DNA of 64,000 bases from Sympetrum striolatum (lineage: Eukaryota > Arthropoda > Insecta > Odonata > Libellulidae). The stretch spans positions 93,064,615-93,128,614 of the forward strand of contig OX388346.1 in assembly GCA_947579665.1 (NCBI GenBank), written 5' to 3'. Shown one piece after another: positions 60,601-64,000 of this stretch; positions within the stretch are counted from its first letter, which is position 1, and each line of letters opens with the position of its first letter. A program made the translations under genes and the position numbers. The notes beneath the pieces are model-generated. The model saw only the letters and a program-made list of their open reading frames with translations. It had not been told where the DNA came from and did no database searches.

Positions 60601-61404
60601 AAGATCCAGGGTTCGATTCCCGGCCCTGCCGAACTTTTTTCAAGTCCATTTTTCCTTGGGAATTTTTCTGGGTGCAGGCCCTTATGTGCAAAGTCACATC
60701 AACCCTTTCTTTATAGGTTAATGAATCACTGAAATAATAATTTTGACACAAACATACTTTTTATGCATTCTGAAGCATTTTCAAGGGAATTATAAACCCT
60801 ACTGTTCCATTCTTCTGCACTTGGATTCAAGAAGGCTTACTTTTAGTATTAGAAAACGGCTATAACAACATCTTTATAATGAGTACTTTTTCAATTTTTG
60901 CGAGCTCTTGTTACAATGGACTTCTACTGTAGAGTTAACTTGTCAATCACACCTTTTGCAGTTTTTATCTCTATATTTATGTACACAAAGCTTCTTCATT
61001 ACACATAAAATGTTATTATTTTTATCTTTTTGATGGTATAATATTTTAAACATACTTCGATATTTGCAAAGTCGGATGCTGCTTTATTACTTATGAATGT
61101 TCACCATAAAATTTAACATTAAAAGAGACCACAATCCAGAACTAACAATTTAATATGGTAAAGTTTCTCAGAGGGGGTAAATAAGAAGTACTTTCAACTG
61201 GCAGGGTAAATATAAACAAAAGAAAAACTTACATATGTACAGCTTTCTCATAATCAAATGGAGATGTTTCCTTGTTTCTTCGGTCCCTTAACAACTGCAG
61301 TATTCCACTTCGCCAGATCTCCTTTGTTTTTGCAGCCTTACTTGGCATTCGATCACACTGGAAATTCTCTCCACTTGTTTCACAAATAGCAAGTCCCTTA
61401 TCCT
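18401..61404 (-). CDS. TECPR1: TECPR1 / Pex23-like tectonin beta-propeller protein, 3' part of gene (13 firm exons plus a candidate last exon)
   Basis: TECPR1 is a cytosolic protein with tectonin repeats, DysF and PH domains that acts in autophagosome maturation and binds sphingomyelin exposed on damaged lysosomes (known for the vertebrate protein). Here thirteen exons join with consistent phases and encode about 817 residues. In order they give a PH domain, a tectonin segment, a galectin-type domain, a tectonin segment with FWRQIGGHL and WVYTGGWGG, a DysF domain with YENQRWNP, PTDRP-WSD and DGWQYA-DFPASYH, and further tectonin repeats. The motifs align in order with the human protein, apart from the inserted galectin domain. 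The first visible exon begins in mid-codon, so the N-terminal part lies beyond the right edge. Introns reach over 13 kb and carry most transposons in this window. Exons: 61404-61233, 60507-60339, 57355-57127, 49169-49066, 47540-47353, 44898-44670, 43938-43774, 39457-39307, 39109-38877, 35122-34913, 34458-34345, 20898-20760, 20606-20260, and possibly 18451-18401. Confidence 0.93.
18649..20087. mobile_element. Non-autonomous Tigger-like element carrying a Helitron
   Basis: Ends CAGTAGAATCCCGTTATAATG and AACGAACTTTCACTG match the terminal repeats of the Tigger copy at 49331-52540. TA follows the right end; the left flank has mutated. The internal sequence (for example around 19700-19890) also matches 52000-52100. 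Length without the nested Helitron is about 980 bases. Confidence 0.8.
19123..19580 (+). mobile_element. Non-autonomous Helitron
   Basis: It begins TCCTATATATATTAAGACAG after an A and ends ...CTAG before a T, with a GC-rich hairpin (CTGCCTGCGGAACAGGCAG) at 19549-19567 about 12 bases from the 3' end. A|TC...CTRR|T plus a terminal hairpin is the Helitron signature. The 5' end with GTCCGTCCGTCTGTCC also resembles insect Helitrons. No Rep/helicase is encoded. Confidence 0.75.
20260..20606 (-). CDS. TECPR1: TECPR1 exon, two tectonin repeats
   Basis: The acceptor TTCTTAAAG and donor ATCG|GTGAGT bound 115 whole codons plus two entering bases. It encodes AWVHVEPPTGQKLKQISVAE, LLALDTLGNLYKRKEV, FPEGTHWYLID, GPGGELWAA and GTVLRRLA, ending FVWSKGVS. 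These are the last repeats of the propeller. The human gene continues for about forty residues past this point, so a small last exon is expected. Confidence 0.92.
20760..20898 (-). CDS. TECPR1: TECPR1 exon, tectonin repeat
   Basis: It encodes GVSWECVVGG, FIWLSCGGRSQVWAIGRNGA and YWRFGITSTCPTG, a textbook tectonin repeat. The acceptor is TTTCCAG and the donor ACAG|GTATCT. It follows the exon at 34345 in phase 0 across a 13.4-kb intron that holds the piggyBac, satellite-like and Tigger-related sequences. Confidence 0.92.
21070..21680. mobile_element. Foldback element with very long terminal inverted repeats
   Basis: TA at 21068-21069 and 21681-21682 flanks a 611-base element. Its ends CACTCCTGGCCAAAATTAAC pair with each other, and similarity continues inward with gaps for over 200 bases per arm (for example GAAAATACTTTTCATGGCGA on the left and its near-inverse around 21490). 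Only about 150 bases in the middle are unpaired. The TA duplication suggests Tc1/mariner mobilisation. Confidence 0.87.
21905..22064. mobile_element. Right-end fragment of the Tigger-like family
   Basis: It ends ...TCAGCTCTCATTATATAGG then ACTACCACTG followed by TA, and the preceding 150 bases (AAAAACCCTTCAGTTCCATT) match the right arms at 25370-25530 and 60770-60929. No left end was found. Confidence 0.65.
22320..23552. repeat. Diverged tandem array, about 120-135 base period, segment 1
   Basis: About nine loosely conserved units. Each contains variants of AATTTCTTAA, TTGATAATTTTCATTGATT, CATTTCAACCAAAAA, CCTACGATTTCTG and AATTTGCTTCATTTTAACC. The same pattern continues at 25540-25850 and 30840-31600, so the segments were probably one array later split by insertions. 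All lie inside one TECPR1 intron. Confidence 0.7.
24376..24922. mobile_element. hAT-like MITE with G-rich minisatellite, nested level 3
   Basis: Ends CATGGGCGTACCCAG and CTCGGTTCGCCCATG form short inverted repeats. The flanks CATATATC (24368-24375) and CACATATC (24923-24930) agree at 7 of 8 bases, fitting an 8-base target duplication. No transposase. Confidence 0.72.
24397..24541 (+). repeat. G-rich minisatellite, unit GCAAATCGAAAGGGCCTG plus a G run
   Basis: Five full copies and partial ends of a 23-28 base unit consisting of GCAAATCGAAAGGGCCTG followed by 7-10 guanines. Unit length differs only by the size of the G run, which suggests expansion by slippage. Confidence 0.92.
25540..25850. 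repeat. Diverged tandem array, segment 2
   Basis: The same unit type as 22320-23552 (TCCTACGATTTCTGACTAG, TTTGCTATAATTTTTATCAA and related stretches). It is bounded on the left by the Tigger derivative and on the right by the piggyBac at 25855. Confidence 0.62.
25855..28767 (+). mobile_element. piggyBac-like transposon, 2.9 kb, full length but defective
   Basis: TTAA duplications at 25851-25854 and 28768-28771 flank the ends CCCTTAACCAGTGACGTGC and GCACGTCACTGGTTAAGGG, a perfect inverted repeat. The right end carries a second copy of CACGTCACTGG about 30 bases inward. A palindrome of the type TGCGGTCT...AGACCGCA occurs at 25871-25889, 26042-26060 and 28706-28722. It encodes a broken transposase on the + strand and lies in the TECPR1 intron between exons 34345 and 20898. 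Confidence 0.95.
26503..28360 (+). pseudogene. piggyBac transposase with C-terminal cysteine-rich domain, broken
   Basis: Segments in order: 26503-26772 (N-terminal, unassigned), 26999-27460 with YVELRTLLELLIYSAIF, TTCIDEMLISFRGRCRFKMY (first catalytic aspartate region) and ILSKYG, then 27451-27654 with LSDGNITADNWFTSIELV (second aspartate), stop, and 27870-28254 with RRWPMAVFLRILDISLVNSF and KRKTCRLCPP. Past a stop the frame continues with spaced cysteines to about 28360, as in the piggyBac C-terminal zinc-binding domain. At least three frameshifts or stops make it non-functional. The original was probably close to the usual 550-600 residues. Confidence 0.92.
28772..29771. other. Intronic sequence of TECPR1, nothing recognised
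   Basis: About 60 bases next to the piggyBac resemble the diverged tandem array. The rest is AT-rich with no repeat ends and no protein-like frame. Confidence 0.45.
29772..30818 (+). repeat. 1-kb dispersed non-coding repeat, copy B
   Basis: It contains two tandem units of about 315 bases (starting 30018 and 30333 with ACTTCCGGTTTATC), each ending in AGAGCGCCCACAA, then an AC microsatellite (30634-30690) and a tail ending in the hairpin TACTTTCTC...GAGAAGGTA. It aligns over its whole length with 45041-46068 in opposite orientation, and its tail aligns with 1-180. No coding capacity is evident. Confidence 0.88.
30840..31600. repeat. Diverged tandem array, segment 3
   Basis: It repeats AATTTGCATCATTTTAACC, AATTTCAATTTCTTAACA, TTTCAACCAAAAATCC and TATGATTTCTGCC in the same order as at 22320-23552. 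About six units are discernible. Confidence 0.68.
31605..33560 (+). pseudogene. Decayed member of an uncharacterised arthropod multicopy family (DDD-like motifs)
   Basis: Read across frameshifts, the order matches a protein family present in many copies in arthropod genomes whose function I do not know. It runs LTL..WS-type helix-turn-helix-like start (about 32060), QKRLILCNLREAYEDFK (about 32320), FSKFVDLRPPECVLAGAPGT and HSICMIHQNFKL (about 32410-32490), ENYSFIHQDAVQGVHW with NQATIHPFAGY (about 32860), MVIILDCMEHNA, IIYFSDGAVSQYNNRYNMIN, EWHFYATLHGKG and CDGLGGTLRRLATRASLQRP (33090-33290). The longest open piece is 32863-33330. Ordered acidic residues in SDG and CDG hint at a nuclease or transposase fold, which is inference only. 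No terminal repeats were found. Confidence 0.72.
33561..34344. other. TECPR1 intron, nothing recognised
   Basis: AT-rich sequence without repeat ends or protein-like frames, between the decayed multicopy gene and the tectonin exon at 34345. Confidence 0.4.
34345..34458 (-). CDS. TECPR1: TECPR1 exon, tectonin repeat
   Basis: The acceptor is AATTGCAG and the donor GCT|GTAAGA, enclosing 38 codons. It encodes VVSAWAIAANSGEVLYRHGV and then TRSCPA, a tectonin unit (W-A-I/V-x-x-x-G-x-V-x-x-R-x-G-V) with a short acidic G-rich insert in front. Phase 0 on both sides. Confidence 0.9.
34913..35122 (-). CDS. TECPR1: TECPR1 exon, C-terminal half of DysF domain
   Basis: It encodes LSDWSVDF, DSDGWQYAIDFPASYHASKG and DYVRRRRWVRVA. 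This is the DysFC pattern: W-x-V/I-D, G-W-x-Y-A-x-D-F, then F/Y-V-R-R-R-x-W. The acceptor is TTGTGCAG and the donor TTT|GTGAGT. Seventy whole codons, phase 0 on both sides. Confidence 0.94.
35123..36351. other. TECPR1 intron, nothing recognised
   Basis: AT-rich sequence. A stretch at 35640-35860 is of higher GC content but has no open frame and no repeat partner in the window. Confidence 0.4.
36360..36613. mobile_element. hAT-superfamily MITE with perfect 8-base target duplication
   Basis: Ends CAGTGGTGTAGTGG and CCACTACACCACTG are perfect inverses. TCCTAGAG occurs on both sides, at 36352-36359 and 36614-36621. 254 bases, no coding capacity, inside a TECPR1 intron. Confidence 0.94.
36862..36996. 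repeat. Dispersed repeat, copy 1 of a direct pair
   Basis: The sequence around AACAAATGAAAAACACCTGA and CTTGTGGCCATAGATAAGCC matches 37598-37725 with roughly 80 percent identity by eye, in the same orientation. Confidence 0.65.
37598..37725. repeat. Dispersed repeat, copy 2 of a direct pair
   Basis: Partner of 36862-36996 (AACAAATGAAAAACAACTGA, CTCTTGTGGCCATAAATAAA). The other sequence between 36622 and 38876 is AT-rich intron without recognisable elements. Confidence 0.65.
38877..39109 (-). CDS. TECPR1: TECPR1 exon, N-terminal half of DysF domain
   Basis: It encodes a serine-rich lead, then VHVYENQRWNPLTGYSSVGL, PTDRPSWSDRSG and HWHW. This is the DysFN signature: aromatic-E-N-Q-R-W, a turn, then L-P-T-D-R-P-x-W-S-D. 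The acceptor is CTTTGAAG and the donor TGG|GTATGT. It joins in frame to the DysFC exon at 35122. Confidence 0.93.
39307..39457 (-). CDS. TECPR1: TECPR1 exon, tectonin repeat FWRQ...WVYTGGWGG
   Basis: It encodes DMDLVFWRQIGGHLRHVEAS, then GVVWGIAYDGTAWVYTGGWGG and FLEG. This is among the most conserved parts of TECPR1. The acceptor is TTATTTCAG. The only donor that keeps the reading frame is GAAG|GCAAGT, a GC donor in an otherwise ideal context. The single leftover G is completed by GT at the next exon. Confidence 0.93.
40479..42070 (+). pseudogene. LINE reverse transcriptase, 5'-truncated with one late frameshift
   Basis: A 478-codon open frame with RT similarity from about 40550: SPHRSPGPDGIHP, WKSANVTPIHKSG, NYRPISILP, NQHGFLPHRS, VFLDFSKAFDSVDH (motif A), SSGVPQGSVLGP, LLFADDCKLL (FADD catalytic pair), and KDLGILVDSKL in the thumb. 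After DD the frame runs to HLEQLD-stop at 41915. The original C-terminus continues in another frame to 42070 (RLTPLLHVPSFRLSLAQRSL ... LNSVNSCK). RT hallmarks are intact, so the copy is fairly young. The F/LDFSKAFD-VDH and SGVPQGSVLGP wording points to the Jockey/CR1 group; the exact clade is not determined. Confidence 0.88.
40520..42240 (+). mobile_element. 5'-truncated LINE (Jockey/CR1-type group) with AATA-repeat tail
   Basis: It keeps the RT domain and 3' end but no endonuclease or ORF1, as expected of incomplete target-primed reverse transcription. It ends CTTTGAATAAATAAATAAA, a short tandem tail instead of poly(A). It sits in the TECPR1 intron between exons 39457 and 43774, opposite in orientation to that gene. 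Confidence 0.85.
42651..43666. mobile_element. Non-autonomous Tigger-like element, 1 kb
   Basis: Ends CAGTAGAAGTCCATCATAAC and ATAATAGAATTCTACTG with TA at 42649-42650 and 43667-43668. The internal sequence near 42900-43150 matches 19670-19890 and 51980-52230, so it derives from the same family as the 49331-52540 copy. Confidence 0.85.
43774..43938 (-). CDS. TECPR1: TECPR1 exon, galectin-type domain exon 3
   Basis: The acceptor ATATTTCAG and donor CAT|GTGAGT bound 55 whole codons. The reading frame gives IKFKHRIPPGMVSFLEVNGK, the F-x-H-R-I and L-x-V-x-G strands that close a galectin fold. It enters and leaves in phase 0, so the three-exon cassette ends cleanly before the next tectonin exon. 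Confidence 0.87.
44218..44345 (+). repeat. tRNA-derived SINE, degraded copy
   Basis: A decayed A-box-like TAGCCAGAGTAA and B-box-like GGGCTTGATTCCCAG, followed by CAAGATTCCTTGGAACT. The arrangement and tail match the better-kept copy at 60559-60720. Confidence 0.5.
44670..44898 (-). CDS. TECPR1: TECPR1 exon, galectin-type domain exon 2 (sugar-binding exon)
   Basis: This exon encodes RFSVNLSVG, IALHLNPRF, VIVVRNS, CWDKEER and FTRGQEFSLTF. It therefore holds the whole galectin sugar-contact set in register: the H of H-x-N-P-R, the N and R of NPR, the N of V-x-x-N, the W, and the E-x-R pair. In classical galectin genes one middle exon likewise carries all these residues. The acceptor is TTTGATAG and the donor ACCAG|GTATTA. 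Confidence 0.92.
45041..46068 (-). repeat. 1-kb dispersed non-coding repeat, copy C (inverted)
   Basis: Full-length inverse of 29772-30818. It begins with the hairpin TACTTTCTCCATATACGAAG, then the GT microsatellite (45170-45210), then two tandem 315-base-type units containing CATTTCCGGTTTTCAAAATA, and ends AGATGGAGAAAGTCATGTGC. Confidence 0.88.
46069..47352. other. TECPR1 intron within the galectin cassette, nothing recognised
   Basis: AT-rich sequence with a short ATT microsatellite at 46868-46890. No open frame with protein-like composition. Confidence 0.4.
47353..47540 (-). CDS. TECPR1: TECPR1 exon, galectin-type domain exon 1
   Basis: The acceptor ATGTTCCAG and donor AGAG|GTAAGA bound an exon that starts in phase 0. 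After an acidic lead with EEKKGHYAVEW it encodes ILQNGMMPGSTVVVRGTV. This is the first-strand signature of galectins (hydrophobic-x-x-G-M/L-x-P-G-x-x-hydrophobic-x-hydrophobic-x-G). It leaves two bases, completed in the next exon as the R of RFSVNL. Confidence 0.87.
47605..48194. repeat. Possible decayed element of the CCGTATTT family
   Basis: The left end reads TACCGCATATGTCGGCGTATAAGTCG, like the ends at 54073. A weak right end (TATATACAGTA) lies at about 48184-48194. Most of the interior is AT-rich. The remaining intron to 49065 shows nothing recognisable. Confidence 0.3.
49066..49169 (-). CDS. TECPR1: TECPR1 exon, tectonin segment before the galectin cassette
   Basis: It encodes VQGIRGPPNSGSIWGTTNHG and then EIFVFDPTSIR. 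This matches the tectonin segment after the PH domain, where an aromatic-G-T-x-x-G-E/D-I-F-V motif recurs. The acceptor is ATTTCAG and the donor CGG|GTGAGG, with an exit in phase 0. It lies only about 160 bases from the end of the Tigger element at 49331-52540. Confidence 0.85.
49902..49995. mobile_element. Tiny piggyBac-type MITE nested in the Tigger element
   Basis: TTAA at 49898-49901 and 49996-49999 flanks CCCTCATCCGGGTGCGC and GCGCCCGGATGAAGG, an imperfect inverted repeat. Only 94 bases. It falls in the non-coding 3' part of the host element. Confidence 0.82.
50375..51942 (-). pseudogene. Tigger-like transposase, lightly damaged
   Basis: From the ATG at 51942: MESKRKALDLAKKFLIVRKR (CENP-B N-terminal helix-turn-helix), then KLRLADNTELESILFEWF and SGTMIKEKTEELALRM (51816-51574). 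After an unaligned gap the DDE core begins, DIYNADETALFYNLLPEKTL (first aspartate), KGGKRSKKRLTVLLCTNMTG, a stop where a tryptophan is expected before MTGQILTQ, then IALFVDRCPAHP (second aspartate), VFFPPNCTSVLQPLDQGIIR. Sequence following this is shortened before AIHGFALAWGK. The C-terminus AKNVASVDDLMNLKRVEDFV...CMNNFKQ is typical. It has one in-frame stop, frameshifts and an internal loss. Confidence 0.9.
52543..54070. other. TECPR1 intron, nothing recognised
   Basis: AT-rich intron sequence without open frames or element ends that could be paired. Confidence 0.4.
54073..54597. mobile_element. TA-flanked MITE, CCGTATTTCCC...TATAAG family
   Basis: Ends CCGTATTTCCCTATAAGACGC and ATAGGCCGGGAAATACAG are inverted repeats differing by a short gap. 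TA lies at 54071-54072 and 54598-54599. Similar ends occur at 47605 and, more distantly, at 24197. 525 bases, non-coding. Confidence 0.8.
54600..56333. other. TECPR1 intron, nothing firm recognised
   Basis: AT-rich. A 70-codon - strand frame at 55731-55943 has a protein-like look but no recognisable motif, and the sequence on its downstream side carries stops. A GC-richer patch at 56160-56290 has no partner in the window. Confidence 0.4.
56338..56915. mobile_element. piggyBac-type MITE, 578 bases
   Basis: TTAA at 56334-56337 and 56916-56919. Ends CCCTCGAGTACTCGC and CCAGTACTGGAGGG are inverted. A second inverted pair, GGGTCGAATCGAC near 56384 and GGGTCGATTCGACCC near 56882, lies just inside. 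No coding capacity. It ends about 210 bases from the PH-domain exon. Confidence 0.87.
57127..57355 (-). CDS. TECPR1: TECPR1 exon, second half of PH domain
   Basis: The acceptor is TTTTAGTTGCAG and the donor TCAG|GTTTGT. It begins WNISYIRC, carries a serine-rich loop, then PLRLQFNSEKELEDW and STI, which is the classic PH C-terminal helix with its invariant tryptophan. The serine and proline-rich insert between strands is longer than in a minimal PH domain. It ends one base into a codon, completed by the exon at 49169. Confidence 0.88.
57850..58910 (+). pseudogene. mariner-type transposase remnant, split by a piggyBac MITE
   Basis: Left part (about 57930-58120): CKIRQLIRFLTTDDVKLADI and HRQMVAVYGETV, the N-terminal helix-turn-helix of the mariner/SETMAR-type transposases. 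Right part, beyond the MITE (58705-58900): HPPYSPEMSSCNFLQFGPLKK, then VKGWL and W-x-x-C/A-I, the C-terminal piece with the HPPYSPDLAP-type motif. The catalytic middle was lost before the MITE inserted. Confidence 0.75.
58126..58700. mobile_element. piggyBac-type MITE of the 12886 family, inserted in a mariner remnant
   Basis: TTAA at 58122-58125 and 58701-58704. Ends CTCTTAAGATGTGGGAG and CTCGCAGCTTAAGGG are inverted. The right end inverted (CCCTTAAGCTGCGAG) matches the left end of the piggyBac at 12886 (CCCTTAGGCTGCGGG), and the subterminal TTTTTCCCACAGTT is also shared with that element near 16950. Confidence 0.88.
58911..60338. other. TECPR1 intron, nothing recognised
   Basis: AT-rich, no element ends or protein-like frames seen. 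Confidence 0.4.
60339..60507 (-). CDS. TECPR1: TECPR1 exon, first half of PH domain
   Basis: The acceptor TTTATAG and donor TTG|GTATGG fit the phase left by the upstream exon (AT+T). It encodes SSWIKSGKAF, then ECFVELEWFCGS and a strand ending TLTILNPDRSRTL-like sequence. The SSW-K-G stretch matches the start of the PH region in human TECPR1. It ends in phase 0 and joins directly to the exon at 57355. Confidence 0.85.
60559..60720 (+). repeat. tRNA-derived SINE
   Basis: An exact A box TAGCCTAGATGG at 60566-60577 and an exact B box GGTTCGATTCC at 60610-60620, spaced as in a tRNA gene, followed by a non-tRNA body. The acceptor and anticodon stems do not pair, so it is not a tRNA gene. A decayed relative lies at 44218-44345. 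Confidence 0.75.
60720..60929. mobile_element. Right-end fragment of the Tigger-like family
   Basis: The sequence CCCTACTGTTCCATTCTTCT, then GCGAGCTCTTGTTACAATGG and a final CTTCTACTG followed by TA, matches the right arms at 25380-25532 and 21905-22064. There is no left terminal repeat. It directly follows the SINE. Confidence 0.7.
61233..61404 (-). CDS. TECPR1: TECPR1 exon upstream of the PH domain (first visible exon)
   Basis: The acceptor ends TTTTCAG at 61405 and the donor is AT|GTAAGT at 61232. The exon enters with two bases of a split codon and leaves with two, encoding EDKGLAICET followed by a charged segment ending SPFDYEKAVH. It is the linker just before the PH domain. The preceding exon was not found between 61405 and 64000, so it probably lies outside the window. 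Confidence 0.8.
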
Positions 61405-61665
61405 CTGAAAACCTTAATAAAAGGGATACAAAATACGAAAGATGCAAATTTATCCAGAGATGAACATAAATTTAGAAAGTAAACAACCAAAATGTTCAAT
61501 AATTCAATGTGACATAGAAGATAGAGTTAACTTTTCCATTACTAAGGGAGATTCTGGAAGAGGTAACTTTAAGGTATGGCAAGTTGTATTGGAATGTGAT
61601 GGGTGGCACATAAACTAAACTGCTATGTGAACTTGTTAAGTATGTAAAGGGAACATTTTTAAATA

Positions 61666-62086
61666 CAGTAAACTTCCATTTATCTGAATCGTGTTTATCC
61701 AAAATCTGCTTAATCCAAACAAACTTTTCCGAACGCTTCTACCCCACCATTACTTATTTGCTCGTGACACCCCCGCTGCCAAATAAAGCGGATTTTTTCT
61801 GTAAGAACACAAAATAAACGAGCTTTGTTATTCATACTTTAAAAACTTTGAGTTTTCAATAATACATTGGCGCCTTATTAACAATTCAACACCAATTTTT
61901 CAGTCAAAAACATGAAGGCTTATTCACAACCATATCAATAGCATTCAAAGTACACATGTTTTACGATCATATTTCGCAGTATTGACGCAATTCGGGGTGT
62001 TTCACGCGGGACTTCGGTTTATTCAAAATTTTCATTATCTGAACCGGCTGCCATCCCGATCATTTCAGATAAACGGGAGTTTACTG
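61666..62086. mobile_element. TA-flanked MITE, CAGTAAACTTCC family
   Basis: Ends CAGTAAACTTCCATTTATCTG and CAGATAAACGGGAGTTTACTG are inverted repeats with few mismatches. TA lies at 61664-61665 and 62087-62088. The CAGT start and TA duplication fit the pogo/Tigger superfamily. 421 bases, non-coding. Confidence 0.88.
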
Positions 62087-64000
62087 TATTGATAACCTAA
62101 AAAGCGGAATAAAATGATCTTGTGACTAAGCCCTGTCCCAATAGCCTCTTATATGTTGTTTTCTTCTCCTCCTTCAAAATGCACATCATTTAGCTTATAC
62201 TCACTTGTTGGTAGACCACTAAGTCAAATGGGACTGGGTTTGAATCTGTTCAATATCTCTTCTTTTCCTCAGCATATTTAGTAACCCTTCCATTTTTATA
62301 CAGGAAAATCCCGATCTAACATTCTCGTTTCTAACATTCTCGTTTCTAACATTCTTGTTTCTAACGCTCTTAGGTTGAAATTTTGAGATCCCCATTAGAG
62401 CGAGAACAAACATTGTTTTTCGCATCTTATGTTTTTCGGCATCTGGAGTAAATTTCCCTTAAGTAAAAAACTTTAGATGGAGATTTCACAGAATACTAGA
62501 ATATTCATTATTCCTCAAAATGTTTTTCAAGTGCCACCAAAGAATAAAAATTTGCAAGAAAAACTGAATAAGTGCTTTTGAACTCAGATTCAATTGTTTA
62601 CAAAACAGATGGTAAGGACAGTGAGTTTGTGGAGGAAATGCTCATCAAACTCCTCAAACATTTTTATGAGATGGACATCTTCTCATTAATTCCAGGGAAT
62701 AGTTAGACAGTATGACCTTACTGGTGGTTCAACAAAAGGATATCAATGCAGCTGCAAATTTCTCAAGCCAATGCCTAAAAATGAAAAATTTTTCAAAAAT
62801 AAGCTTCAGTCAAGATGTATTTTTTTAAATTTAGTTCACGGCTACCTTCACAGTATCATTATTATTATTATTATCTCGAGCTGCATTATCATAGTCCATC
62901 AATCTATATTATGTATGTGACTATATGGATATTATACCACTTGTACTGAATTATTTTAGTTAATTGACAGATCTCATATTTATTTATGCATGATAGTTCT
63001 TATCCATGATTTATGATTTTATTTTTTGTACTTATAATATATATATTGTTGTTTAATTGTAAAGCCTAAGGGAGGTTTTTGGAGGGGTTTCCCTCCCGTC
63101 TTTGGGTGAATGCCGGGCTTTTAGAATAATTCATATGTTCCTCTCAAATGCGAACTTAAATAAATATCTCATGCGATTTAGCTTTTTCTCTTATTTTTGC
63201 AAATGTTTTTGAACTTTTTGGGGAGGAGACTAATTGATATTATAATAAATAAAGGTGGCGCATACCATTTTTTACATGTAACACATTTCTATTTTTATAA
63301 AATAAGTACAAAACGAAAACAGACTTGTAATGTCATCCATCAAATTCCCACAAACTAAGGCATTCACTCGCACAGTTGGAACATAGATACTTCAATTTTA
63401 TAATTTTAATGCGATAATTAAATGGTATGACATTCTATGCACCAACCTGTACACATAAACTAATCAGAAGGAGGATCTTCACCACAGCCAGACATGACAA
63501 CGTACGAAATGTTCTTGTAACAAAGGATGTATAGGATGGCCAGTAGTTATACCGTAGCTCACAGCACTTGGAAATAATATTTTTAAAGAACAAATTATTT
63601 TTTCTTTTAGTATATTTGATCATCCTAAAATACTGTATTTTCCTTTACTTGTGGCCAGGAAAATTTTCCCATCATCAGTTCTATATCTCGAGAGGCTGTT
63701 GGTGTCAGAGCGCTTGCTTCACAGATGCCCCTCATAGGGGATTGGCTACAATTAGCAAAACCTAACAGAAACTTTTCCAAGCTAGAGAAAATAAGCACTG
63801 GCTTGCATAATCACCAATTTCCTATCATATTTATTGCAATAAAAAAATTATAAGTGAACCCAGTAAAGATGCAAGGTATGTGACCTTGGGCTATGTATTG
63901 AACTATGTTTCGAGGAATACAACAATACCTCAATTTTAGAATGCTGTGTGAGTACTTTGAATTAATCATCTTAAAATTAAGTAAAGGTCAGATAACAAAA
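62087..64000. other. TECPR1 intron to the right edge
   Basis: AT-rich with the minisatellite at 62314, an ATT microsatellite at about 62858-62874 and a short GC-richer stretch at 63070-63125. No further TECPR1 exon could be recognised on the - strand. Confidence 0.4.
62314..62370 (+). repeat. Minisatellite, 16-base unit TCTAACATTCTCGTTT
   Basis: About three and a half near-identical direct copies. No role is evident. Confidence 0.85.

Noticed and set aside
60559..60640. Intact tRNA gene
   Set aside because: A and B boxes are present, but the acceptor and anticodon stems do not pair and a SINE body follows.
63690..63750. A-box-like sequence suggesting another SINE
   Set aside because: No B box at the proper distance.

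Overview
This window is nuclear DNA from an arthropod, most likely an insect. It is AT-rich, the host genes are broken into short exons with GT-AG introns, intergenic and intronic sequence is abundant, and there are many eukaryotic DNA transposons (piggyBac, Tigger/pogo, Tc1/mariner, hAT, Helitron) plus a LINE and an RT-RNase H element. There is no bacterial gene layout, operon, rRNA, CRISPR array or intact tRNA gene. The order or species cannot be fixed from the sequence alone.

Two host genes are visible and they converge. On the + strand (about 1.8-12.1 kb) lie the last five coding exons of a gene I cannot name. The predicted protein is rich in Q, S, P and acidic residues, as in activation regions of transcriptional regulators. 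Exon 4 can either splice to a final exon at 11805-12137 or read through to a stop at 5837, and almost 6 kb free of recognisable transposons follows. On the - strand (18.4-61.4 kb) lie at least 13 exons of TECPR1 (tectonin beta-propeller repeat protein; Pex23 in flies), a protein linked to autophagy and damaged lysosomes. The reconstructed order is PH domain, tectonin segment, galectin-type carbohydrate-recognition domain, tectonin segment, dysferlin (DysF) domain, tectonin repeats. The 5' end of the gene lies beyond the right edge.

The most striking host feature is the galectin domain. It is a three-exon cassette flanked by phase-0 introns, dropped into a tectonin repeat that would still be in frame if the cassette were skipped. 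One neighbouring intron appears to use a GC donor.

The introns and the space between the genes are a transposon graveyard, and many elements can be bounded to the base by target-site duplications. Main blocks: a pogo-like element (2169-3467); a hAT MITE inside a TA-flanked MITE (3784-4291); a piggyBac transposase interrupted by an open RT-RNase H element (12886-about 17005); a Tigger-like family with one near-complete copy (49331-52540), three deleted full-length relatives and two right-end pieces; a Helitron inside one of those relatives; a four-level nest at 23555-25532; a 2.9-kb piggyBac (25855-28767) splitting an old tandem array; a decayed member of an uncharacterised arthropod multicopy family (31.6-33.6 kb); a 5'-truncated LINE (40.5-42.2 kb); and a 1-kb non-coding repeat present three times. 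The transposon genes are mostly broken. The RT-RNase H reading frame is intact, and the LINE has one long open frame with a single frameshift near its end.
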